Of a stretch of 64,000 nucleotides of DNA, positions 35,271 to 44,298 are shown piece by piece (the stretch's first letter is position 1; each line of letters begins with the position of its first letter). Source of the stretch: Aurantiacibacter sediminis (GTDB taxonomy: Bacteria > Pseudomonadota > Alphaproteobacteria > Sphingomonadales > Sphingomonadaceae); the NCBI RefSeq assembly GCF_016019885.1, contig NZ_JAEANY010000003.1:310001-374000 (forward strand). The letters run 5' to 3'. The translations under genes were made by a program, and so were the position numbers. A model generated the notes under the pieces. That model was not told where the DNA came from. It saw nothing but the letters and a program-made list of their open reading frames with translations, and made no database searches.

Positions 35271-37622
35271 CTACGCCGCAGCTTGGCTGCGCTTCACGAC
35301 CAGCGAATGCGCTTCCACAGCGCTCATCGGGCGACCGAAGTAATAGCCCTGGATCTTCGTGCAGCCTAAGTCGCGCACCAAAGCAGCCTGTTCGGCGGTT
35401 TCGACGCCTTCTGCCGTGGTCGACATTTCGAGGCTTTGCGCCATCGCCACAACGGCACGCACGATGGCGAGGCTTTCCGGGCTGTCTTCGGACGCGCCTT
35501 GCACGAAGCTGCGATCGACCTTAATTGTCGAAAAGCGCAGATCGCGCAGATAGCCGAGCGAAGAATAGCCGGTGCCAAAGTCGTCCAGCGCTACCGAGCA
35601 TCCGAGCGCGAGTATTTCCTCCAGCGTTTCGTTGGCTGTCTTGCCATCGCGCAAGAATACGCTTTCCGTCACTTCGACCTCGAGGCGATTGGCAGCAAGC
35701 CCCGTCTCCGCAAGAGCCTGCACGACAGTCGCGGTGAAATTCGGTTCGAGCAATTGTTCGCCCGACACGTTGACTGCGACTTTAATGTCGTCATCCCAGC
35801 GCATCGCTTCCCTACAGGCCTGGTAGAGAACCCATTTCCCGATCGGCACGATCAAGCGCGTGTCCTCTGCCAGCGGGATGAATTTGGCTGGGCTGATAAA
35901 GCCATGCTCCTCGCTACTCCAGCGCAGCAGGGCCTCGAAGCTGACCACCTTCTCGGTATGCGCGTTCACCACCGGTTGGTAGTTCAGCGTCAACTCGTTC
36001 TTTTCGATCGCCTGGCGCAGCGAATATTCAAGCCGCCGCCTCTCTTCAGCTGTGGCATGTAGTGACGGGACATAATTGCAATGCGCACCGCCGCCATCGT
36101 CTTTTGCCCGGTAAAGCGCCAAGTCTGCGTTTCGCATCAGCGTTTCGACCGTTTGCCCATCGCGCGGGCCTATCGCAGAGCCGACGCTCGCCCCGATAAA
36201 CAGCGTGTGATTATCGACAACGTACGGCTTCGAGAGCTCCTCGATAATCGTTTCGGCAATGCGGCTGACGCTCAGCTGGTCGCTCGCATCGCGGATCACG
36301 ACGGCGAACTCGTCGCCGCCCAAGCGACCGCATTTCTCGTTGTCGGTGCAAACCGCGTTCAGCCGTTCGGACACCTTGGCCAGCAGCCTGTCACCGATGA
36401 GGTGGCCGAGCGAATCGTTCACTGCCTTGAAACGATCGAGATCGATCATCAGGAAAGCGCAGCGCGTACGCCATTGCTCGCTAAAGCGCATTGCTTCGGC
36501 GAGCGCCTCCGTCAGCATCAGGCGATTGGGCAGTCCGGTGAGCGTATCGTAACGCGCAAGGTAAGCGATCTTCTCATCGCGCTCACGCTGCTCACTTACA
36601 TCGGAGCCGACACCGCGAAATCCGATGTAATTTCCGGATTGATCGAGCATCGGTGTGCCGGACAGCTCCCACCATCGGCGCTGCTCGCCGATCTGTACTT
36701 GCACCAGCAGATTCGAAAAACTCTCACGTCGCTTCAGGCGGTCGGCAAGATCATGCAGGCTTCTCGGCACTTCCCCAGTTTCGAAAGTGCTGCCTCCGAT
36801 AAGGCGAACGAAGAGCTCGCCTTCCACCTCTTTCGGCTCCTTACCCAAGGCAAAGGCAAAGCGCGGAGATACCGATCGCAGGCAGCGCTTCTTGTCGACC
36901 TGCCACAGCCAGTCCGATTCTTTCTCCTCGAACTCGCGCAGCAGCAAGGACACGACCTCGTCCTTTTCAGCAACGCCTGCCTCTGCAATGCGAGCCGACA
37001 GGAAAATTCGCGCGGAATTGAGCGATGCGGCGACAATTGTGAGCACGAAGGCCAAGCTAGCCACCGCGAAAGGATAATCTCCGCTGATCAAAAATGACGC
37101 CGCGCCTGAGACACCGACAATCAGGTCGAAGACCAAGACCGATATGGGCGGATAAGTTGTTGTCGCCGCGCTACCTGCGATCAGCATCGCTGCGAGGGCC
37201 CAGAGTCCAAAGTGCTGGGAAGAAGTGCCAAATGTGGTCGCGCCCAAAAGCGATGCAATCCATGGCAGCGCACAGAGGCTGACCGCAAAAGCCTGCCGGC
37301 GAAATTCCTGCTGCGTCATGTGTCGCTTGTCGACATCGGCAAATTGCCGATCGATACGGCTCACATTCGCTACAGCGGCGACAATGCTGATAAGCCACAA
37401 GGCAAGGAGCCATGGTGGCAAAGTGCCGAAATACAGCGCCGCAGCCATCGTGCCCGCGATGCCATGCGCAGCAAGGCGCGTGCGCGAAAATTTCTGCAAA
37501 TCAGCGTATTGGAGAGCCCGCAAGCGCGCCCACGTCCCCTCGGTCGGTTCACGCAGGCCGATCACTTCCAGCGCATTCAGCTGCAGAGGAAGCTTCGGTA
37601 AGCCGGTCGGGTTCTTGCTCAC
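35271..37622 (-). CDS. Membrane PAS-GGDEF-EAL cyclic-di-GMP protein
   Basis: The 783 aa protein has an N-terminal membrane part with about five or six helices (residues 50-210), a PAS-like region (215-350), a GGDEF domain with the intact motif RLGGDEF (435-439), and an EAL domain. EAL residues look complete: FEALLRW near 563, NVSGEQL, VEVTESVF, DDFGTGYSS, IKVDRSFV and AEGVETAEQ. So both cyclase and phosphodiesterase activities are possible. No I-site RxxD five residues before GGDEF is evident. It lies 65 bp downstream of glmS on the same strand. Confidence 0.92.
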   Translation of the reverse strand: MSKNPTGLPKLPLQLNALEVIGLREPTEGTWARLRALQYADLQKFSRTRLAAHGIAGTMAAALYFGTLPPWLLALWLISIVAAVANVSRIDRQFADVDKRHMTQQEFRRQAFAVSLCALPWIASLLGATTFGTSSQHFGLWALAAMLIAGSAATTTYPPISVLVFDLIVGVSGAASFLISGDYPFAVASLAFVLTIVAASLNSARIFLSARIAEAGVAEKDEVVSLLLREFEEKESDWLWQVDKKRCLRSVSPRFAFALGKEPKEVEGELFVRLIGGSTFETGEVPRSLHDLADRLKRRESFSNLLVQVQIGEQRRWWELSGTPMLDQSGNYIGFRGVGSDVSEQRERDEKIAYLARYDTLTGLPNRLMLTEALAEAMRFSEQWRTRCAFLMIDLDRFKAVNDSLGHLIGDRLLAKVSERLNAVCTDNEKCGRLGGDEFAVVIRDASDQLSVSRIAETIIEELSKPYVVDNHTLFIGASVGSAIGPRDGQTVETLMRNADLALYRAKDDGGGAHCNYVPSLHATAEERRRLEYSLRQAIEKNELTLNYQPVVNAHTEKVVSFEALLRWSSEEHGFISPAKFIPLAEDTRLIVPIGKWVLYQACREAMRWDDDIKVAVNVSGEQLLEPNFTATVVQALAETGLAANRLEVEVTESVFLRDGKTANETLEEILALGCSVALDDFGTGYSSLGYLRDLRFSTIKVDRSFVQGASEDSPESLAIVRAVVAMAQSLEMSTTAEGVETAEQAALVRDLGCTKIQGYYFGRPMSAVEAHSLVVKRSQAAA

Positions 37623-37687
37623 ACCGTCCGCATACGCGGCAATGGTTATTGCGAGGTAAAACCCGTGCGTTTTCCGCTAGATCGAAG

Positions 37688-39511
37688 CTATTCGACGGTT
37701 ACCGATTTGGCGAGATTGCGCGGCTGATCGACATCCGTCCCCTTCGCCACGGCCACATGGTAGGCAAGCAATTGCACAGGAACGGCGTAAACGAGTGGCG
37801 CGATCAGCGGATGGACCTTGGGCATCTGGATCGTCGCCATGCAATCCTCGCCCGCCTCGGCAATTCCTTCAGCATCGGAAATCAGGACGACCTTGCCCCC
37901 GCGCGCCTGCACTTCCTGCATATTGGATACGGTCTTTTCGAACAGTGGACCGGATGGTGCGAGGACGATTACCGGAACGTCTTCATCGATCAGCGCGATA
38001 GGCCCGTGTTTCATCTCTCCGGAAGCATAGCCTTCCGCATGAATATAGCTGATTTCCTTGAGCTTCAGCGCGCCTTCAAGCGCCAGCGGAAAATCTGCAC
38101 CGCGCCCAAGATACAGCACATCGCGCGCCGGGGCGATCAGGTGCGCCATCGCCGCAATATCATCGTCATGATCGAGCGCTGCATTGAGGCACGCGGGTGC
38201 TTCCAACAAATGTTCGACAATCTCCGCTTCTTCTTCGCGGGTGAGCAGGCCCTTCTTGACTGCGAAATGCGCAGCCAGCGCCGCCAGAACAGCCAGCTGG
38301 CAGGTGAACGCCTTGGTCGATGCAACGCCGATTTCCGGGCCTGCATGTGTTGGCAGCAGTAAGTCTGCCTCGCGTGCCATCGAACTGGTAGGCACATTGA
38401 CAACGGCGGCGATGACCTGGCCCTGTTCGCGACAATGGCGCAGCGCGGCAAGCGTGTCTGCGGTCTCTCCGCTTTGGCTGATGAAAAGGGCAAGGCCGCC
38501 TTTCGGCAGCACAGGCTCGCGATATCGGAATTCGGACGCGAAATCGATGTCGACGGGCACACGAGCGAATTGCTCGAACCAGTATTTCGCGACCAAGCCA
38601 GCATAATAGGACGTGCCGCAGGCGACCAGCGTTATCCGATCGATCTCGGAAATATCGAAATCCATTTGCGGCAGTGCGACTTGCTGCTCACCTTGACGCA
38701 AATATGACCGCAGCGTCTGCGCAACAACTGTCGGCTGCTCGAAGATCTCCTTCTGCATGAAATGGCGATAATTGCCCTTCTCGATTGCGGAGGCAGACGC
38801 GCCCGAATTTCGGAATTCGCGCTCGACTTCATTGCCTTCGACATCGCGGACGATGGCAGTGTCATTCGTGATGACGACCCAGTCGCCCTCTTCAAGATAG
38901 GCGATTTGCTGGGTAAGCGGAGCCAGTGCCAAAGCATCGGAGCCGAGATACATCTCACCCTCGCCCTGCCCCACCACGAGCGGCGAACCAAGCCGCGCGC
39001 CGATCAGCATGTCAGGATAGTCGCGGAAAGCGATCGCGAGCGCAAATGCACCACGCAGCCGCGGAAGAACATTCTTCACCGCTTCCTGCGGCAAGCTGCC
39101 CTTTTCGATTTCACGACTTATCAGGTGGACGACCGTCTCGGTGTCCGTCTCGCTTTCAAAACTACGGCCTTCGGCGCGCAATTCGTCACGCAATTCCTTG
39201 AAATTCTCGATAATGCCGTTGTGCACCAAAGCCACCGCAGGGGTCGCATGCGGGTGAGCATTTTTCGTGACCGGTGCGCCATGCGTTGCCCAGCGTGTGT
39301 GAGCGATGCCGGTGGTGCCGGGAGCGTCAGCCCGCTCCAGTTCCTCGACCAGATTGTTGAGCTTGCCCTCTGCGCGGCGGCGAACCAGTTCGCCATCATG
39401 CAGCGTGCAGACACCGGCGCTGTCATAGCCGCGATATTCCATCCGCTTCAGGCCATCGACAAGCCTGTCTGCCACAGGGCGATTGCCCACAATTCCGATA
39501 ATGCCGCACAT
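37688..39511 (-). CDS. glmS: Glutamine-fructose-6-phosphate aminotransferase (isomerizing)
   Basis: The 607 aa enzyme makes glucosamine-6-phosphate, the entry to UDP-GlcNAc. The N-terminal class II glutamine amidotransferase begins MCGIIGIVG with Cys as nucleophile. Two SIS isomerase domains follow (ACGTSYYAGL, SQSGETADTLAAL, KLKEISYIHAEGY) and the C-terminus ends RNLAKSVTVE as in all GlmS. It follows glmU and a 103 aa gene with short gaps, an arrangement that places two UDP-GlcNAc enzymes in one transcript. No glmS ribozyme is seen. Confidence 0.96.
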   Translation of the reverse strand: MCGIIGIVGNRPVADRLVDGLKRMEYRGYDSAGVCTLHDGELVRRRAEGKLNNLVEELERADAPGTTGIAHTRWATHGAPVTKNAHPHATPAVALVHNGIIENFKELRDELRAEGRSFESETDTETVVHLISREIEKGSLPQEAVKNVLPRLRGAFALAIAFRDYPDMLIGARLGSPLVVGQGEGEMYLGSDALALAPLTQQIAYLEEGDWVVITNDTAIVRDVEGNEVEREFRNSGASASAIEKGNYRHFMQKEIFEQPTVVAQTLRSYLRQGEQQVALPQMDFDISEIDRITLVACGTSYYAGLVAKYWFEQFARVPVDIDFASEFRYREPVLPKGGLALFISQSGETADTLAALRHCREQGQVIAAVVNVPTSSMAREADLLLPTHAGPEIGVASTKAFTCQLAVLAALAAHFAVKKGLLTREEEAEIVEHLLEAPACLNAALDHDDDIAAMAHLIAPARDVLYLGRGADFPLALEGALKLKEISYIHAEGYASGEMKHGPIALIDEDVPVIVLAPSGPLFEKTVSNMQEVQARGGKVVLISDAEGIAEAGEDCMATIQMPKVHPLIAPLVYAVPVQLLAYHVAVAKGTDVDQPRNLAKSVTVE

Positions 39512-39531
39512 AGATTGAGCCCCTTGCCGCC

Positions 39532-39843
39532 TTAATGCGGAAAATTCTTGTCTACGAAAGAGATAGCGAAGGGAATGGGATCGGGTTCCTCACCCGTTTG
39601 TGCGCGATAGCGATCCTGCCCCTTCGTCCAGACTTCCCGGATGGCGCGTGGCATCCCGTCCGGGAACTGCATGCGCTTCTCTACAATTTCGCGCCACGTG
39701 CCTATCTCGCCATAAGTTGCGCGGAAATGCGGCTCCGCCTCGGTCAACCATTTGCTGTTTGCTTCATCCAAGGCGCCGATGCTGTCGAGCACGTAGGAAT
39801 CGAGAAGGCGCAGGAAGGGTTTCCCTTCGTAGCGGGCGGTCAC
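39532..39843 (-). CDS. Conserved 103 aa protein between glmU and glmS, unknown function
   Basis: The frame starts with GTG at 39843, overlapping the glmU stop (GTGA at 39840-39843), so it is translationally coupled to glmU, and it ends 20 bp before glmS. The protein starts VTARYEGKPFLRLLDSYVL and continues with helical, charged sequence (AEPHFRATYGEIGTW, EKRMQFPDGMP). I believe similar small proteins are found in other sphingomonads, but I know no assigned function. It has no signal peptide or metal motif. A longer upstream frame is only a glmU shadow. Confidence 0.7.
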   Translation of the reverse strand: MTARYEGKPFLRLLDSYVLDSIGALDEANSKWLTEAEPHFRATYGEIGTWREIVEKRMQFPDGMPRAIREVWTKGQDRYRAQTGEEPDPIPFAISFVDKNFPH

Positions 39844-41201
39844 TTGCCCTCCGCCTTCTTCTTTTTCTTCATCGCGTCGTGGAAACGATCGGCCCAGCCG
39901 GGTTTTACCATCTGCTCTGCACGCACCATGCGCAGCTCGCCTTCGGCAACATCGCGCGTCACCGCACTGCCTGCTGCCACGATGGCGTCGGCGCCGATAT
40001 TGAGCGGAGCGACCAGCGCACTGTTGGACCCGATAAAGGCGCGCTCGCCAATAGTGGTCTGATGTTTGAAATAGCCATCGTAATTGCAGGTGATCGTGCC
40101 AGCGCCGATATTCGCGCCTGCGCCTACGGTTGCATCGCCGAGATAGGTCAGATGGCTGGCCTTTGCCCCCTCGCCCAAGGTCGCCTTTTTGATCTCGACG
40201 AAATTGCCGATCTTGCTGCCCTTTTCGAGTACCGCGCCGGGCCGCAAACGGGCGTAGGGGCCCACTTCCGTGTCCGGGCCAACATGCGCGCCTTCGAGAT
40301 GACTGAACGCCTTGATATGCGCGCCGCTCTCGATTTTCACGCCCGGTCCGAAAACGACATTTGGTTCGATCACAACATCTTCGGCGATATCGGTGTCCCA
40401 GCTGAAGAATACCGTTTCTGGAGCACGCATCGTCACGCCGGCATCCATCGCTTCTCCGCGCTTCAAATCCTGCCATTGCGCCTCTGCTGCAGCGAGTTCT
40501 GCGCGCGAATTGATACCCGCAACTTCATCGGGGCGTGAAGTCGAGACTACCGCGCAATTATGCCCGTCTGCAATGGCGATATTGACGATGTCGGGAAGGT
40601 AATATTCGGCCTGCGCATTATCGTTCGACACCCGATCGAGAAGGGCGAAGAGGTCTTGCGAACGCGCGGCGAGTAGCCCGGAATTACACAGCGTGCAGGC
40701 GCGCTCTTCCTCGCTGGCATCCTTCCATTCGACCATTTTGATGATCTGGCCCTGCTGGGAAATGATCCGTCCGTAGCGAAGCGGGTCCTCCGGCTCGAAG
40801 CCGAGCACCACGCTTGCCGGGGTGTCAGCCGCATTCAGCCGCGCGATCATAGCACGCATGGTTTCCGTCGAGACGAAGGGCACGTCTCCGTAAAGAACGA
40901 GCACGTCACCATCGAAATCGGCGAGCGCTTCCTTTGCCTGCTGCACCGCATGGCCCGTGCCCAATTGCGGTTCCTGTACCGCAAAGCTGACCCTCTCGCC
41001 CAGCGCATCGTGCAATTGTTCACGCGATTCGCCAACGATCGTCACCAGCCGCTGCGGCGCGAGTGCCTCGACGCTGGCAAGCAGGTGTTCGATCATCGAT
41101 CGCCCACCCACTTCATGCAGCACTTTGTGGCGCGCGCTTTTCATTCGCGTCCCCTTGCCCGCAGCAAGAATGACGGCGGCGATTGGTCTGTTTCCACTCA
41201 T
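39840..41201 (-). CDS. glmU: Bifunctional UDP-N-acetylglucosamine pyrophosphorylase / glucosamine-1-P N-acetyltransferase
   Basis: The 453 aa enzyme acetylates GlcN-1-P and then couples it to UTP. The uridyltransferase domain begins AAVILAAGKGTRMKS with its conserved Lys. The C-terminal left-handed beta-helix of hexapeptide repeats (from about residue 250) contains NFVEIKKATLGEGAKASHLTYLGDA and the acetyl-CoA-site segment ANIGAGTITCNYDG. The start at 41201 (MSGNRPIAAV) was chosen over a frame 45 bases longer. It is divergent from the phosphatase gene at 41264. Confidence 0.96.
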   Translation of the reverse strand: MSGNRPIAAVILAAGKGTRMKSARHKVLHEVGGRSMIEHLLASVEALAPQRLVTIVGESREQLHDALGERVSFAVQEPQLGTGHAVQQAKEALADFDGDVLVLYGDVPFVSTETMRAMIARLNAADTPASVVLGFEPEDPLRYGRIISQQGQIIKMVEWKDASEEERACTLCNSGLLAARSQDLFALLDRVSNDNAQAEYYLPDIVNIAIADGHNCAVVSTSRPDEVAGINSRAELAAAEAQWQDLKRGEAMDAGVTMRAPETVFFSWDTDIAEDVVIEPNVVFGPGVKIESGAHIKAFSHLEGAHVGPDTEVGPYARLRPGAVLEKGSKIGNFVEIKKATLGEGAKASHLTYLGDATVGAGANIGAGTITCNYDGYFKHQTTIGERAFIGSNSALVAPLNIGADAIVAAGSAVTRDVAEGELRMVRAEQMVKPGWADRFHDAMKKKKKAEGK

Positions 41202-41263
41202 AGTTAGTGCCCATGCCACCAAATCATTGCGGTTTCCACATCGCACTCTATTTGCGAGGGCAC

Positions 41264-41935
41264 ATGAGCAAATTTCCTTTCGATATCGTCCTGTTCGACC
41301 TCGATGGCACGCTGGTAGATTCCGCCCGCGACCTGTGTCCTGCGGTGAACCACGCGCTGACCCGGATCGGGCGCGATCCCGTTAGTGAAGGCACCTCGCG
41401 AACGCTGATCGGCGGCGGTACGGACATGATGCTGACCCGCGCGCTGGAAGCAACGGGCGGCATGATCGGCGATGACGAATATTGCGAGCTTAGCCAGACA
41501 CTGTTGGATTTTTACTGGGATAATCTGGCCGTCCATACCGTGCCCTATCCCGGCTGCGAGGACGCGTTGGCGCAGTTGCGCGAGGGCGGCGTTTCGCTCG
41601 CCCTGTGCACGAACAAGTCCGAAAAACCGGCGCGCGAACTGCTCGACGCTCTGGCCATGACCGCACACTTCGATGCGATTTACGGCGGCGATACGCTCGG
41701 CCGGGAAAATGCCAAGCCTGCCCCTGATATGCTCCATGCAGCGATTGCCGATTGTGGCGGTGGCCGCGCGCTGATGGTGGGCGATACCACATACGACGTG
41801 CGCGCCGCGCGGGCGGCAAGCGTGCCGGTGCTCACCTTTACCGGTGGCTATGCCGATGTCGCGCATGGCGATCTCGGCAGCGACGCCCATTTCGCGGCCT
41901 GGCACGGCTTTGTAGATGCGGCCCGCGCACTCTGA
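41264..41935 (+). CDS. gph: Phosphoglycolate phosphatase-like HAD hydrolase
   Basis: The 223 aa protein is a HAD superfamily phosphatase. Motif I is LFDLDGTLVDS with the nucleophile Asp and acid-base Asp, motif II Thr is in LCTNKSEKPAREL, motif III Lys is in GRENAKPAPDML, and motif IV is MVGDTTYDV. The helical cap after motif I and overall similarity favour 2-phosphoglycolate phosphatase, which clears a by-product of DNA 3'-end repair and oxygenase chemistry, but substrate specificity is not provable. GAGGG before 41264 serves as ribosome site. Confidence 0.83.
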   Translation: MSKFPFDIVLFDLDGTLVDSARDLCPAVNHALTRIGRDPVSEGTSRTLIGGGTDMMLTRALEATGGMIGDDEYCELSQTLLDFYWDNLAVHTVPYPGCEDALAQLREGGVSLALCTNKSEKPARELLDALAMTAHFDAIYGGDTLGRENAKPAPDMLHAAIADCGGGRALMVGDTTYDVRAARAASVPVLTFTGGYADVAHGDLGSDAHFAAWHGFVDAARAL

Positions 41936-41944
41936 AAAGCGTCC

Positions 41945-41978
41945 GTGTGTTGACACGATAACACACTAGCATCATACT
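41945..41978 (+). promoter_or_regulatory. Predicted promoter with overlapping inverted repeat
   Basis: TTGACA (41950-41955) and CATACT (41973-41978) are 17 bp apart. A perfect 7 bp inverted repeat, GTGTGTT (41945-41951) and AACACAC (41960-41966), covers the -35 box and could be an operator. The start codon of the membrane protein gene follows at 42010. Confidence 0.5.
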
Positions 41979-42009
41979 CGCCGCAAGTATCACGCCTAGG
42001 GGGCACAAA

Positions 42010-43179
42010 ATGTATAGCGAACAAGATCTGCGCGACGCTGTCGCTGGCGGAGCGATATCGGAAGAGGCGGCGCAATCATTGCGGGCGCATGTCGCGCATA
42101 TGCGACAAATGCCGATCACCGATGAGGAAAACTTTCGCCTTATAAATTCCTTCAACGACATCTTTGTCGCTATCGGCGTGGTCATCATGCTGCTGGCGGT
42201 GGGTGCCATCGGACAGGCTATTGCAGGGATTTTCATAAGCCCGGCCGAACTCAATTGGGCGACTTCCGATGAAGCCGACTGGGTAGCCTATAATCGCGCG
42301 CGCGAGCAGCAAATCTTCCTGACATTCGTCCTCTCCGGCGTCCTCGTTTCAGCGACTGCATGGGTGCTGGGAGAGTTTTTTACGAAGCGGCGGCGCATGG
42401 CGCTTCCTAGCATCATACTTTTGCTCGCATTCGTGGGGGGACTGTTCTTCGTCGCTTTCGGCGGCGGCGCGATTGCGATTACTTCGACTACGGCTGATGG
42501 CGATCCGGCCGACTCGCTTATCGCGATGGTCGCCGCGCTGGGCGGACTCTTCGCTGCGATTGGGGCCTTCCTTCATTGGAAACGGTTCAGGGTGCCGATC
42601 ACCATCGCCGCGGGCGCAGCAGCGCTTGCCGGCATGGTTATCGCACTCGTCATAGCCGCGATTAATCCCTCTGCTGACAATGCGGAGACCACCCTCTGGT
42701 CGCTGGTGTTCGTCGCCGGGATCGCCGTATTCGCTTTCGCGATGCGCTGGGACATGAGTGACCGGGAGCGCAAGACTCGCCGGGCAGACGTCGCCTTCTG
42801 GCTGCATTTGCTGGCCGCGCCGATGATTGCACATCCGATTTTCGCGCTGATCGGCGTTATGGACAACGATATGCTGGGCGTCGGCTCAGCCATCGGTGTG
42901 CTCGCCGTCTACATTGTTTTCGGATTGGTGGCGCTTGCGATCGATCGTCGCGCGCTGCTCGTTTCGGCTCTCGTCTACGTCCTGATTGCGCTGACGTTCC
43001 TGTTCGATCGCTTCGGCGCCGTCGAATTGACGTTTGCACTGACTGCGCTGGTTATCGGATCTGCCCTGCTGACACTGTCGGCTTTTTGGACCACCATTCG
43101 CGAAAAACTGGTGCTGGCACTGCCACACGATCTGCAGGGGCGCCTGCCGGTCGTAGGCCCGCTCGCTCAGCCTACCTGA
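42010..43179 (+). CDS. Polytopic membrane protein of unknown function
   Basis: The 389 aa protein has a soluble N-terminus of about 45 residues (MYSEQDLRDAVAGGAISEEAAQSL, resembling the DUF2157-like start) and then roughly ten hydrophobic helices with short loops. No transport or enzyme motif is seen. The start follows TAGGGGGCAC. It has its own promoter with a possible operator, and it is monocistronic because the next genes are convergent. DUF2157-type membrane protein is my best guess at the family. Confidence 0.65.
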   Translation: MYSEQDLRDAVAGGAISEEAAQSLRAHVAHMRQMPITDEENFRLINSFNDIFVAIGVVIMLLAVGAIGQAIAGIFISPAELNWATSDEADWVAYNRAREQQIFLTFVLSGVLVSATAWVLGEFFTKRRRMALPSIILLLAFVGGLFFVAFGGGAIAITSTTADGDPADSLIAMVAALGGLFAAIGAFLHWKRFRVPITIAAGAAALAGMVIALVIAAINPSADNAETTLWSLVFVAGIAVFAFAMRWDMSDRERKTRRADVAFWLHLLAAPMIAHPIFALIGVMDNDMLGVGSAIGVLAVYIVFGLVALAIDRRALLVSALVYVLIALTFLFDRFGAVELTFALTALVIGSALLTLSAFWTTIREKLVLALPHDLQGRLPVVGPLAQPT

Positions 43180-43192
43180 CCAAGAGTAGTAT

Positions 43193-43552
43193 TCAGCTGT
43201 CGACGGCTTTGACCAAACGCCGCTCGACCGGCGCAAGAACATTACCGAGTTCATGGCCGCGTTTCAGGACCTGGCCCTGCTCGCCAAACAGCGTCCACAT
43301 GCCCTGTCGATTGCGCATGGCGGGACGCTTTTCGAGGCGCATCTGCGGTGTGTCCGCCGTGCGGCGGAAAGCCGCAAATGTGGCGCAGTTCTTATCGAAA
43401 TCCATCGCGTAATCGCGCCATTCACCTGCCGCGACCATGCGTCCGTAAAGGTCTAGAATGCGCCCCAATTCCTGCCGGTCAAAGCCAACCTGTGACGGTG
43501 GCCTCTGGCCGGGAAATGCGATGATATTGGGGGAGCCTGCGGCTGCCTTCAT
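43193..43552 (-). CDS. DUF2794 domain protein
   Basis: The 119 aa protein matches alphaproteobacterial DUF2794: VGFDRQELGRILDLYGRMVAAGEWRDYAMDF and then ATFAAFRRTADTP and LEKRPAMRNRQGMWTLFGE. It is cytoplasmic and of unknown function. Its ATG shares one base with the stop of the serine acetyltransferase gene (TGATG at 43554-43550), so it is translated with it. Confidence 0.87.
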   Translation of the reverse strand: MKAAAGSPNIIAFPGQRPPSQVGFDRQELGRILDLYGRMVAAGEWRDYAMDFDKNCATFAAFRRTADTPQMRLEKRPAMRNRQGMWTLFGEQGQVLKRGHELGNVLAPVERRLVKAVDS

Positions 43553-44277
43553 CAGCTTTTGGTGCCGCTTTTGCGATCAGAAAAAAGGTCGGGTCCGACC
43601 GATACCTCACCCTGCTTCTTCAACGCATCGATCTGCTCTTGCAAGCGCGCGACGTCCCTTTGCAATTTCTCAACGCAATCCCCGTTCACACCCTCCGCGC
43701 AGGGATCGTCGCACGGCGTTCCGTACGGAATGAACTCCTTCATCCACTCTTCTGCCGGGACGAGTGTGGAGCGAGCCTTGAGACCGACCATCGTCGCGCC
43801 TTCGGGAACGTCATCGGTGACAACTGCATTGGCCCCGATGCGCGAGCGCTCACCCACGGTGATAGGCCCGATAACCTGCGCGCCGGAGCCGACGATTACA
43901 TTGTCGCGCAAAGTCGGGTGGCGTTTACCACCTTCGCCATTGGTAGGGTTTGTGCCACCAAGCGTAACACATTGGTAGATCGTGACATTGTCGCCAATCT
44001 CTGCGGTTTCGCCAATCACGGTAAACCCATGATCGATGAAGAAATTCTTCCCGATTTTCGCGCCGGGATGGATATCGATCGCGGTGAGGAAACGGCTGAA
44101 ATGGTTTATCAAGCGGGCAAAGAAAAACAGCTTCGCCTCAAACAGCCAATGCGCGACCTTGTGCAGGCCGAGCGCGATAACTCCCGGATATAACAGGATT
44201 TCCCAGCGTGAACGTGGTGCCGGATCGCGCGACCGCACCGAGTCAAGGTAGCTGACTAGCCTTTCAAACATCGCCAT
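43552..44277 (-). CDS. cysE: Serine O-acetyltransferase
   Basis: The 241 aa enzyme transfers acetyl from CoA to serine, the step before cysteine synthesis. The hexapeptide-repeat core holds FIDHGFTVIGETAEIGDNVTIYQ with the catalytic Asp-His pair, the LGGTNPTNGEGGKRHP loop, and GSGAQVIGPITVG. It is the shorter, EpsC-like form without the long N-terminal helical domain of E. coli CysE. The C-terminal 60 residues form a helical extension. It is 21 bp behind hda and overlaps the DUF2794 gene. Confidence 0.93.
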   Translation of the reverse strand: MAMFERLVSYLDSVRSRDPAPRSRWEILLYPGVIALGLHKVAHWLFEAKLFFFARLINHFSRFLTAIDIHPGAKIGKNFFIDHGFTVIGETAEIGDNVTIYQCVTLGGTNPTNGEGGKRHPTLRDNVIVGSGAQVIGPITVGERSRIGANAVVTDDVPEGATMVGLKARSTLVPAEEWMKEFIPYGTPCDDPCAEGVNGDCVEKLQRDVARLQEQIDALKKQGEVSVGPDLFSDRKSGTKS

Positions 44278-44298
44278 CAGTTTTCCATCAAAACCTGA

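Noticed and set aside
37650-37700. glmS ribozyme upstream of glmS, or a similar leader elsewhere near it
   Set aside because: The gap before glmS (39512-39531) is only 20 bp, too short for a ribozyme, and nothing similar is seen on either side.
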